Assembly (NCBI GenBank): GCA_023213395.1
Contig: CM041465.1
Location: 128,533,741-128,597,740, forward strand
DNA from: Cycas panzhihuaensis
Taxonomy: Eukaryota; Cycadophyta
Length of the DNA: 64,000 bases
Direction of reading: 5' to 3'
Below are positions 35,038-45,159 of this stretch, piece by piece. Positions within the stretch are counted from its first letter, which is position 1. Every line of letters begins with the position of its first letter. Made by a program: the position numbers and the translations under genes. The notes under the pieces are model-generated. The model made no database searches and was not told the DNA's origin. It worked only from the letters and a program-made list of their open reading frames with translations.

Positions 35038-35425
35038 GATACTAAAGTTGTATAGAATAAGACGAAATTAGTCTTAAAAGAGAGAGCTCGCAAATGGGTA
35101 TCCGGATCTATGATTATTTTCTTGAATGAGCTTCAGATGTGAGAGAAAAAGCCTGCTGTACGGAAGTTCTGTGTGGTACTGAAGTTGTACGAAATAAGAC
35201 AAAATTGGTCTCAAAAGAGAGAGCTCGCAAATGGGTATCTGGATCTATGATTATTTTCTTGAATAAGCTTTAGATGTGAGAGAAAAAGCATGTTGTATGG
35301 AAATTCTTTGCGGTACTGAAGTTGTACGGAATAAGACAAAATTGGTCATAAAAGAGAGATCTCGTAAATAGGTATCCGGATCTATGATTATTTTCTTGAT
35401 TGAACTTTAAATGTGAGAGAAAAAG
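35038..35425 (-). repeat. Three tandem copies of a 137-bp unit in the H leader
   Basis: Copies begin at about 35040, 35177 and 35314 (TACTAAAGTTG / TACTGAAGTTG), an exact 137-base spacing. Each includes AAGACAAAATTGGTC and GGTATCCGGATCTATGATTATTTTCTTGA-like text with a few differences. Element D has only one equivalent copy in its leader (about 24335-24480). A shorter GTCCGTACA repeat array (about 35753-35790) lies nearer the primer site. Confidence 0.85.
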
Positions 35426-35980
35426 CCAAACGAAGGAGAAAATCCATGCCCAATGGTTTGTACCTTCTTTTTTTTTTTAACTTCAGAAAAAACTCTTTGA
35501 ATTTATGCAAGGAATCATCGAAAACCTTCGTCTATAGATTAGAAAGGATTTAAGTACTTGTACGAGGGATTTTGACCAAATATTTTTTAAAAAATCACTG
35601 AGAGAAGACTCCAGACCCGCGTGCCTTTTTTTGGCCTGAAACTGGGTCAAAATGACTCTGAATGATGTTGTCGTAGAAGAGAAAAGTGTAGAGGAGGCTT
35701 TGATCTTCGATCTAGGTAAGTTTCGTTGAATTCTGATGACTTCAATTTTTTACGTCCGTACAAGTCCGTACAGGTCCGTACAATTACGTACAATCACAAA
35801 AAAAAAAAACCATACGATTCTTCTTTCAACTTTGCCTAAACAAATTTATCTTCACACAACAAATTCTTGTAATAACTATATGACTTCTTCTCCTTTTAAT
35901 GAATCCCTAACTATTTGTCTTCTTCTCCTTTTAATGAATCCCAGATTTGCTTCTTCACAGGCAGGAGGACCAAAGGGCCT

Positions 35981-36192
35981 GCTCTGATACCATGTGAAAA
36001 TCTTTTGAAGATGAACAAATTCACTCTCTCAATTGTCTTTTATTGATGATACATTGTACACATATATACAAGTACAATGTGGGTACAATTGGCAACCGCT
36101 CAACTATGTAATGCCACTTGTCATCTTGAGAAAGGGGGTACATTACCCTTACATTAAATATTATAACCTAAGGTAAAACATTACCTTTTATA
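35981..36192 (-). repeat. 5' LTR of copia H and primer binding site
   Basis: LTR 35993-36192. The primer site (minus TGGTATCAGAGC, 35981-35992) abuts it. It matches the left LTR closely apart from a 9-base deletion near 36135, so H is a comparatively recent insertion. Confidence 0.9.
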
Positions 36193-36197
36193 GTCAA

Positions 36198-37255
36198 GGA
36201 TCCATTGTGGTGGTTGATTAGTTAGAGTAACAAATGTAGAAGTTGTTACTATTAGAGAACGATTATGAGTTTGTTGTCAGTTTTGTGGTCAGGATTGTGG
36301 TCGGTTTTGTAATTCCTTGGAAACTTTCCATGCTTTCGAAGCTATTCTACTTCTACAAATATTAATAGTGTGGCCTCTTTTATGACAATAGACACAACTA
36401 GTGTTTTGAGAAGGATTTACATAGTTCTGATTAGAAAAGGACTGATTAGAAGTATTCTGATGTTTTGATGGACCAGAATACTTAATATTATTTTGAGAGT
36501 TAGAAGGTGAACCTCTATAAGGTTTCTAGAATTTTGGATTACTGTTAAAGTTATTCTGATATTTGTTCTTATTTTAAGGCTTAGTTTTAGAAAATAAGAC
36601 TTGAGAAGAATCTTTCAATATTCCTATTTGAATTAATATTTTTTAATGTTCTATCAATTGATTTGTCAACTGATTAAAAGTTATAGGAGGATTGCCAACT
36701 TGTTGTTTGGTAGATTTAAAGAAATTAAAATGTTTTGGTAATTTGTTTATAGCAAGATGAACAAGTGTATCATTGTCTTTAGTGTATGTGACTTTTTGTT
36801 CAACATCACCTACTTTAGTTTTAGTTTTAATACAGTTACCTAGGTCTTTGTTAATTAGTTGAATTTTAGATAAAAAGTCTTCGACTTTAGAGAAATCATC
36901 ATAATTAAGGTCATATAATTACTGTTCTAAGACAACCAATTAATATGTGTCGACCTTATCATATTTCTCCTTAAGAGTGTTCCAGACAGTGGCTAGATCA
37001 TCTATTTCAAAGAACTGTCGATTGATTTCTGGTGAAAGTGAGTTCAAGATGGTGCCTAGAGCTGAATTTGAGTTCATCAGATATACCATATAACTTTCTG
37101 AAGTTTCATCAGTTGGTTTTTTAAATTTACCTGTTACATATTGCCATATCTTTTGTTGTTTAAGCTGATGGAATATGCGATTCCTCTAGTCGGCATAGTT
37201 TGAGCCAGTTAAAACTAGAATTAGAATACAGGTGGTTATCCCTGGCATTAAAGCC
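36198..37255 (-). pseudogene. Copia G gag and N-terminal part of the protease
   Basis: Minus strand. Begins near 37250 (MALMPGITTCILILVLTGSN, YADWRNRIFHQLKQQKIW), continues through ESYMVYLMNSNSALGTILNS and INKLPKHFNFFKSTKQQVGN, then an Asn/Ser-rich stretch and a CCHC zinc knuckle CVYCHKRGHTINIC (about 36410-36355). The protease starts QPPQWILD at 36198, where H is inserted; it resumes at 30603. So H landed on the catalytic Asp of the D-S-G-A motif, the duplicated GTCAA being the complement of the Leu-Asp codons. There are a few in-frame stops. Confidence 0.87.
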
Positions 37256-38232
37256 ATATTGGGAATTGTAAGGTTGATTAGAAATTGGAGGATATAAGTG
37301 TAAGTGAAAAAAATAATCACTTAGAAAAGTTACCAAACATCAGAATAACATTTCATAGGTATATTTAAAAAACTGAATACATTTCCCCTAAAAAGAATTA
37401 CATGTTCCCCTTTTCTAAAAAATTAATAGTCCCTCTTAACAAAGTAAGTGTTTAGTTTAAAAAATACTTTATAATTAGAGCATTTGGATTCTGGTTTTAT
37501 TATTTTGAGAGATAGATATGTATAAGATAAAAGATTATTAATTTATTATTAACAATTAGCAAACAATAGGTTGTAAAGCTTATTATAGGTCTTCTACAAA
37601 ATAATAATGCAGAGAAAAAATTAAAAAGGTCTTATTAATTAGCAAGTAAAATAATTAAAATCTAGTGTTGAAAAGGATTTAATTTCCAAGTGTTTAATGG
37701 GGTTAATAAAGTTTTTATTGATTAAAAAAGAAAATTTAATTACAAAAGTAATTAATAATAAAAAAAAGGTATTGTGATATAAGAGGGAACACTATAGTGA
37801 GGGTGATAAAATAAATATAATAAAGGAGGGTTAATGTATTAATCAATACATATATTGTATTAAAGAAATTTTATGTTGATTTAGCCTAAAATTAATTAGG
37901 CTTAATTTGAAAAAAAAATATAAAGGGGTTAATTATAACAATAAAAATGTAGTTAAGGGGAGGTGTATTGATTTAAATTTTAAAATGTAGTAAAGTAAAA
38001 AAAATAATAAAGGTAGAGGGTTAATGTTAAAAGTGTAAGGGAGAGGTTAATGTCAACATTAAAAGAAGTATAAAGAGGATTAATTTGGCATTAAACAATG
38101 TAGTTAGGGAGGGTGTTTATACTAAAAGGAGGGTTTAAGATACAATAAGTATATTATTTTATAGTAAGTGAGGGAAATTAATATATAGAGAGTATTGATT
38201 TAGCCTAAGTTGATTAGGTTTTATTTGAAAAA

Positions 38233-38274
<42 letters not shown>

Positions 38275-39575
38275 GAGAGGGTGTTAATTTTGTTTTATAA
38301 AATAAATGTTATAAGGGGGAATTCATAAAGTGTAGGGGAGAGGGGCTAAGTTAAATTTAGCCTAAAGTTAATTATCTTAGTTTATATATATAACAAATAA
38401 AAATAAAAATAAAAAATGGACAAAGCACGGACCTGACGGGGTTATTCGATTGATAAAAGAAAATTAGATTTGAGATTTGATTGGGGTCTGAGGGGGGGGT
38501 AAGGAGGAAACCCTACCTACGTGGTATTTTCTGCGGCGGTGCTCTGTTTCTGTCTTCGTCTGGTTGCAGGTTATCGATGGCGGCTCCTTAGCTGAGTGCA
38601 GGTGTTAAATAGCAGTTCCTTGACTGAGATTAAGGCTTCAATGGCGTCTAGTTTATGGCAACAAACCCTTGGCGAGCGAGCTTCATCAGGTTCATGGTGA
38701 CTCCTCTCAATAGCTTCTTCGGGTTATCTCAGGGCATAGCCTTCTTCTTGTAGGATTCATAGTGACCGTAGGATTTATAAGTCATAGGGAGAATGATCTA
38801 TCAAGGACGCCCACCGAGACTGAACCTGCCTTCCCAAAAATAAAGCTAGTTGTGTTTCTCTTCATTTAGCTAAGGGTTTTCTAATCCACGGCGTGGGTGC
38901 TTCATTTCTTCAACATAGTTGATTACGAAGTTTACTAGGCCACTACATTCTCTATCTTCTATGACCTTTTGATTTGCTTACAACTGATTTGCTTTGTAAT
39001 TATGTAGTGTTCAGCAACAAGGTATTATCCTTCAAATTGAAACCATAAATTCACGAGGATTTGTTTCTAGCAGATGGCTTCGTAGTAAAGGGCTTCGAGG
39101 ATAGTACACATTTCAAGAAATGTGACCATGACAAGGTGGAAACCCGCAAACATAATAGCATTCATCTTATTGCTTGCATATCCGAATTTTGAGAGCTCAT
39201 TTTTGGAATGCAATTACTGGTTGCCTTCCTCTGTTCATCGGCTAACGACTGACATTTGTCGATAACAAGCCATCGCTGCCTCAATTCCATGGTAGATGAT
39301 AATATTTAATGTTCAGATATATGTGCACTCAATATATCTAACGACACTTCTCCGTAATATCAATTGAGCTACACGATAAACTTCATGCTTTCCAATGTAG
39401 TCAATATGCAACAACCCTTTTTTGGACTAGGGTTTCAATAGATCTATAAGCGCCACTTCTTTGGCAACTGGACAACCACCGGTGATAAATCTTGCATCAA
39501 CCCAATGGATGCCTTGTATTAATTATGGCCTTGAGACTTCAACTTCATCAATCTTCTTTTTATAGAGGATGGCCT
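37256..39575 (-). other. Long leader of copia G
   Basis: About 2.3 kb between the primer site and gag. The gag-proximal part (37256-38430) is very AT-rich with a (TA)n run at 38237-38269. The primer-proximal part (38440-39575) is clearly less AT-rich and contains unrelated-looking sequence, including a 42-codon minus ORF from about 39292. No domain is recognised; such leaders can hold captured host DNA. Confidence 0.6.
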
Positions 39576-40037
39576 ACTCTGATACCATGTTAGAATAGGT
39601 ATCATGTATAATGCCACAGGATCAAAAAATTGAGTAAACATAGGTAAAGAGACATTGCACATGTATATAGGTTTTGCCAAGTGGAAAACCCCTTATGGGG
39701 AAGAAAAAATACCTCCTAATCTATGATTTTATTAATTTCAAAAGCTATATAAAAACCTTAATAAGTATACCCTCTACACAATAAACCAGCCTTTGAAACA
39801 GGCTTTGGACAACCCCCTAAATTCTCGAAACCACCTCTTTGAATCTAGGAGAGGGTATTTATAACAAGAGAGGTTCGTTGAAATGAGCAGTTGCACATTT
39901 CGATGACTTTCACATAATAATTAAATAACAACACAAACTTCTAACATTAAACCTTTGAATCACTTAAATTTATAATTAAACATGTGACATAAAGATAAAG
40001 TAACAATAAAATAAAACTAACATTAATAATCCTAATA
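39576..40037 (-). repeat. 5' LTR of copia G and primer binding site
   Basis: LTR 39588-40037; primer site complement ACTCTGATACCA at 39576-39587, directly adjacent. Begins TGTTAGAATAGG on the plus strand. TSD AGTCA follows at 40038. Confidence 0.9.
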
Positions 40038-40059
40038 AGTCAGATACACAATAAGGTAG

Positions 40060-41765
40060 TAGTTCTAATACTCATTCTGAAGATGAAAAAGTCAAATAAT
40101 CACAAGAATGTTCCTTAAAAAAAGTACCAAAATGGTATCTCAAGACACTTGAAGAAACAAAAGGAGAAAGTTTTGAACATTGAACCAGATCTTAAAAACC
40201 ACAAGCCTTGATTCGCTCCATTGAACTAAGTTTTTATGAAGAAGCAAGCAACTCTCAAAACTGGAAAACAACAATAGACATAGAGATTGAAGCCATACAT
40301 TAAAATAAAACATGGGATTTGGTCTCAACCCCTGAAGATAAACCCATTATATATTGTAAATGGGTATACAAAATAAAGGAAAAAACAAACATAGAAGTTG
40401 AAAAATGCAAGGTAAGACTGGTAGAAAAAGGCTACACACAGACAACTAGAATCGACTAAGAAGAAACATTCTCACTAGTAGCCAAGCTAAATATAGTGAG
40501 AACTATGATTGCTCTTACTGCCTAAAAGGGTTGGAAGATTTATCAAATTGATGTTAAAAGTGCATTCTTAAATGGAGATCTACAAGAAGAAGAAGAAGTG
40601 TATATGTATTAGCCAGAAGGATACATAAAACCAGGTTAGGAAAATATGGTCTATAAATTAAGAAAGGCACTATATGGACTCAAGCAAGCACCAAGAGCCT
40701 GGTATGCTAAGTTGGACTCATATCTAACTCAAAATGGCTTCCATCGATGCAAATTAGATCATAGTCTGTATGTAAAATGCAATCAAAGTTTAATCTCTAT
40801 CATAGTGGTATATGCAGATGACATGCTAATTATTAGAGACAATAAAATTTTAATAACATTCATTAAAAGTAGGTTTGAAAATATTTTCAAAATAACAAAT
40901 CTGGGAATGTTGCATTACTATCTTGGAATAGAAATATAATGGAAAGATAATTTTACTACTCTTTCATAAATTAGATATGTCAAAAACTTGCTAAGCAAGT
41001 TTAAAATGGAAAGTTGTAATAGTATCAGCACACCAATGTAAATCGGGTTAGTGTTGGGTGCAGAACAATAAGCACATCCTGTTGATATAATGCTATATAA
41101 ACAATTGGTTGGAAGCCTAATTTATCTCACAGCCACATGTCCTAACATTTCATATGATGTTAGTGTAATCTCTAGGTTCATGGAAAGTCCTAAAATTCCT
41201 TATTGGAATGCTGCAAAGAGAATTTTATGATATCTAAAAGGAACCATGAATCTTGGTTTAATGTATGACAAGGAAAACAATATACATCAGCTAAGGTATG
41301 GCCAGCTTATGTGACTCTGACTAGGATGGAGATAGAATAGATAGAAAATTGACATCAGGATACTATTTCGTCCTTGAAAAATCTTTGATCTCCTGGAGCA
41401 GTAAAATGCAATACATTGTTGCATTGTCTTCAACAGAAGTAGAATATAAGTCAGCAATTAATGCAGCATGCAAAGGCGTATGGATCAAATAACTCCTGAA
41501 AGATCTAGGAGAAGATCAAATAATGCCCACTTAAATATTTTGTGATAATCAAAGTACAATAAAAATGACAAAAAATCTAATATTGTATGCTAGAATAAAA
41601 CATATAGAGGTACACCACCATTTCATTAGAGACAAAGTATAGAACAGAGAAATTGAGCTTCAACATTACCCTTCAGTAAATCAAATTGTTGATGTTCTTA
41701 CCAAATCTCTTGGTAGAGAAAAATTCATTATCTTTAGAAATCTATTGGGATTAAGATAGATAAAA
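40060..41765 (+). pseudogene. Copia D reverse transcriptase and RNase H
   Basis: Continues D after the G insertion. It reads VPKWYLKTLEETKGESFEH, KPIIYCKWVYKIKEK, QIDVKSAFLNGDLQEEEEVY, then KLRKALYGLKQAPRAWYAKL in the open piece 40646-40939 and the polymerase site VVYADDMLIIRD (about 40825). RNase H shows SKMQYIVALSSTEVEYKSAI, FCDNQSTIKMTKN, ARIKHIEVHHHFIRDKV and DVLTKSLGREKF. Stops at ALTA-stop-KGW and YMY-stop-PEGY correspond to Gln codons kept in H. Confidence 0.88.
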
Positions 41766-41770
41766 CATTA

Positions 41771-41988
41771 AGAGGGGGTATAAAAGGTAATGTTTTATCT
41801 AGGGATATAGTACATGAATGAAATATTTTGTAAGGGTCTTATATCTCTCCCTCTTTCTCTCTCAAAGTGACAAGTGGCACCATCATGTTGAGTAGTTTCT
41901 ATTTGTACCTTCTTTATAACTATATATATAGACAAAGAATCATCAATAAAGATCATAGAGAATTCCTCCATTATTTTGAATCTTTACA
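41771..41988 (+). repeat. 3' LTR of copia D with polypurine tract
   Basis: Purine tract AGAGGGGG (41771-41778), then the LTR 41779-41988. TSD TCTAC at 41989-41993. Confidence 0.88.
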
Positions 41989-41993
41989 TCTAC

Positions 41994-43436
41994 CATATCC
42001 ATCTTCTTCATTAATGTCAGACTTCTGTAACTTAGGTGGCCAAATCTCTTGTGCCACATATCACTATCAAGTTTTATTAATATTTTCAGGGCATAATTAT
42101 CAGAAGGAGTAAGAACTAGTTTAAAAAGTCTATCCTTAATCATTTTCCCTTTGGATACAACTACCTGATTTCTTCTCTTGTCTTTAATAGTACATTCTCT
42201 ATTATCAAAGATTACCTTATAATCATGGCCCATCATCTATCCTATAGATAGAAGATTTTCCTAATTTTGTTTGTAAGACTATATTTCCTCCTCCAATAAA
42301 TCCATAAGAGGTGTTGTCACCAAATATAATTGATTTCCTTTTGGTTGTATCTAAAGTATGGAATAGATGCTCCTTGTGTGTTATATGAGTGGAATAACCT
42401 GAGTCAATGTACCCATTGTTATCTTCATCTTCATGGCCAATGAAACTAGATAGGAAAAGACGATTATTTTTCCTTGCTTCTATAGTAGTATTAGCACTTC
42501 CTTTATTTGGAGAACCATGTTTCGCAAAGTATTTATCTTCTGTATGGCTAACTCAATTATAAAAGTTATAATAAGGTAAGTCTCATTTGCCAAAACTTAG
42601 GCTCCTGCTATGAGGATAGGACCTATCAACATGAGTTGGTCTCCCCCTTTCCATGAATGGAGCTTGAGTCTCTCTTTGTCTATTATTTGAATAATTAGGA
42701 TTGTTCCTTTGAGGTGGCATGTTTCCTTAATAATTTGGATAACATTGGCTTGTCCCCTGATTTATTTCTTACCTTTGGTACCTATCATGGCTAATATTCC
42801 TTGGGTTAGCTCCTTGTCTCCTTTGGTGTGGAGTTTGATATTTAGGTTATCTTTCTTCATGCACATCTTATCTAGGGTTCCTATTCTGTCACTCTAGAGA
42901 TTAATTTCTAGTCTTGGAGGTACCCACTTGAGAATTGAATTGGATTCTTTCTTTAGTAGAAAAGGCATGTTCAAGAGATTTATTGGTATTTTGTTATTCC
43001 TCTACTACCATCAAGAGGGCATTTAGTTGCTCAGTCTTCAATATACTTAAGTCCTTTGACACACTAATGCTAATATCAACTATTTCAAATCTTTTAACAA
43101 CACTAACATATCTCAAGATTTATTTGACTACCCTTTGTTCTGTCAAAGTATCCCCAAGTGATCTCGTGTGATTAAATATATCTTACACCTTTGTCATAAA
43201 GTTGGTTACAGATTCATTTGGCATCATCCTAAGATTTTCAAACTTGCTCCTTAGGGTTTGTAGTTTTAAGGAGGCAACCCCTTTAGAGATTAACTGCAGG
43301 GTGTTCCAAGCCTCTTTGGAAGTCACCAATTCACTAACTCTTAGAAATATGTAGTCTTCCAACACACAGAATATCAATACAAGTGCTTGATTATCTTTCT
43401 TAACATTTGCTTTGTAGCATAATTTCTCAGTATCTA
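41994..43436 (-). pseudogene. Copia C gag, protease and pre-integrase region
   Basis: Minus strand. From 43436: EKLCYKANVKKDNQALVLIF and VTSKEAWNTLQ (gag core), NESVTNFMTKV, then a degraded zinc knuckle near 42540. The protease motif GYIDSGYSTHITHKEH (about 42420-42370) keeps D-S-G. The pre-integrase module is open at 42236-41989 (DMWHKRFGHLSYRSLTLMKK) and its reading resumes at 23588 across element D with CEGCLL. The gag N-terminus is cut off at 43436 by the E/F cluster; 43432-43436 is ATCTA, the expected duplication, but I did not find its partner. Confidence 0.82.
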
Positions 43437-43858
43437 TGTTGGAGTTAATTGTCATCACTCCACTACCACCTTCCAACCAGGGGAGCACACCTCATCATCT
43501 TTAATTTATACATGTAGGTGCTCAACATGTGTAGGTAAGTTAAGGTAAGTTAATGTTAATTTGAATTAAGTTTACTTTGAGTTAAGTTAGTATTATTTTA
43601 TTGTAATTTAAATTTCGGGGGTTGAGGAGTTTTCCTCCTCCCCAAAAATTATAAATATTGAGGGGTGTATAACCTTGGTGTCTTTAGACACCACCCATAT
43701 TGGAAAATTTGTATTACTCTTCTCTATCACAATGGATTGAATATAACGAGTTTTCAATTTATGCAATAATAATGTATTGATGTATTAATGTATTGAAGAT
43801 TATTCTATATTCTGCCATGTTCTCCTTGCATATTATTTCCAACATTTGGTATCAGAGT
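43437..43858 (+). repeat. E-family LTR (copy 1) with primer binding site
   Basis: Starts TGTTGGAGTTAATTGTC and ends TATTTCCAACA at 43844; TGGTATCAGAGT at 43847-43858 is a tRNA-Met primer site. The matching LTR is at 51832-52221. After the primer site TTTGGTATCAGAGC and TTTGGTGTCAGAGC recur within 70 bases, so the site is locally repeated. Confidence 0.88.
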
Positions 43859-44290
43859 ATAGTTTAGCTCCATTATTTTCTAACATTTGGTATCAGAGCT
43901 TAGCTTAACTTTTGGTGTCAGAGCTTATCTCAATTCAACTTTATAAAAGCCCTTTGAACCATTGATGCACGTCAATAGTGAGAGATACTTGATGTGTCCT
44001 TGAGCCATTTCAAGTACAAATCAAGGAGAGCTTTTGTGATTTTTTAACTTGGAGATCATGCACCATCATTGTATGGAGGTGTCTTTGTTCTAGAGCATAT
44101 GTTTTTAGCCATTTTGAAGTGTCGATTGTGACATTTAATGGTTATTTAAGGTCATTTGTTGATGGATAAGAGGAGAAAAATAATCAGTGGCTCACTTAAC
44201 ATGGGTATAATCTGTGTTGGGTCCCTTTGGAAGCGTGCTCGTGAGGTAGAGGAGGTCACAAGGGTGTATTTTCGTCCTTAATATATTCGT

Positions 44291-45154
44291 TTGGTGTCGT
44301 GTGCTTCACATTGTAGCCTATCATTTGAGATAGAGAAGCTTATGCCTAAAGTTATCTTTAATGGTAACAATTTTAGTGAATGGAAGGCTAATATGGAGCT
44401 TATTTTGATGGTGAACCAACTTTGGGGAATCACTAAGGCAAAGCTTATTTCAGTCCCACTTGACTATAAGGAGCATATCAAACTTGAAGAGAAGCAATAT
44501 ATGGTCGTTGGATTATTGAAACTCTCACTGGCACTGGGCCAGATGGCTCTAGTTCACAATCTAGATGACCCAGCCGAGGTTTGGACAAAGTATTGTGATA
44601 CTTTTGAGAAGAACAAGACAAATAGGCATCTTGCTCTGATGTTGGAACTACTCAATTCAAAAGTTAAAGATGAGAACAATATCAACTCCTACCTGAATAA
44701 AATAATTGACTCAAAGAACAAGCTAGAAGAGTTAAAGCAAAACTTGATTGATGATGTGCTCTTGTTTGTGATAATCATGTCAAAACTGCCAATTGCGTTT
44801 GCCACATTCCAGACCATTTACGGTAGAGATGAAGTGATGGAGGCAAAAACTTTTGATGGGTTCAAAAATCTAATTTTAGCAGAGGATTCCAAGCTCAAAC
44901 ATCATGGTTTATTTGGAGGTTCTAGTTCAAGTCAGGCCTTAGCCATGAAATCTCAAAGGAAGGAGGCCCCTAAGGAGAAGAAGATCACACAACGATCTGG
45001 AGAAAGCTCTCAAGATAAGAAGAAATTTAATAGAAAGTGCAATTACTACAAGAAGGATGGTCACCGTGAGAAGAACCGTTGGTTCAAACGTCATGATATA
45101 TGCAAAGGTAACCGGGATGATAAAGGAAAGAGTGTTGCTGCTTATTGCGTCTAA
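44291..45154 (+). pseudogene. Element F gag (UBN2-type copia)
   Basis: Open for 287 codons. A likely true start is the Met at about 44342, just before PKVIFNGNNFSEWKANMELI, the usual gag N-terminus. The body has QYMVVGLLKLSLALGQM and DPAEVWTKYCDTFEKN; the tail is Lys-rich. The zinc knuckle CNYYKKDGHREKNRW has lost Cys residues. It is the longest intact gag in the window. Its LTR partner is the F LTR at 48385; no F-type LTR precedes it. Confidence 0.85.
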
Positions 45155-45159
45155 GCACA

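Larger units (their letters stand above)
30604..36192 (-). mobile_element. Copia element H (minus strand), innermost insertion, same family as D
   Basis: LTRs 30604-30812 (209 bp) and 35993-36192 (200 bp; differs by a 9-base deletion) with the 5-bp duplication GTCAA at 30599-30603 and 36193-36197. The primer site complement GCTCTGATACCA (35981-35992) touches the right LTR, and the purine tract complement CCCCCTCTT (30813-30821) touches the left one. The length of 5589 bp is complete. Coding order on the minus strand is gag, protease, integrase, RT, RNase H. It is the best preserved copia here but carries nonsense codons, frameshifts and a lost gag start. Confidence 0.93.
26969..40037 (-). mobile_element. 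Copia element G (minus strand), split by element H
   Basis: Two 450-bp LTRs (26969-27418 and 39588-40037) flanked by AGTCA at 26964-26968 and 40038-40042. The tRNA-Met primer site and a purine tract are both in minus-strand order. Removing H leaves about 7.5 kb. It has gag and a long leader on the right, and integrase, RT and RNase H on the left. It is inserted in element D between integrase and RT. Confidence 0.9.
23589..41988 (+). mobile_element. Copia element D (plus strand), split by element G
   Basis: LTRs of 210 bp at 23589-23798 and 41779-41988, flanked by the duplication TCTAC (23584-23588 and 41989-41993). Without element G and its duplication it is about 5.3 kb, the usual size of a copia element. 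Gag, protease and integrase lie left of G, and RT and RNase H right of it. It is the same family as H (shared LTR start TGTAAAAGGTAATGTTTTA, shared polypurine tract and closely similar proteins) but more decayed. Confidence 0.9.

Noticed and set aside
35038-35425. CRISPR-like array
   Set aside because: The 137-base units are directly adjacent with no unique spacers and lie in a retrotransposon leader.
43845-43935. tRNA genes suggested by TGGTATCAGAGC repeats
   Set aside because: These are only the 12-18 base complements of the tRNA 3' end next to LTRs; no cloverleaf surrounds them.
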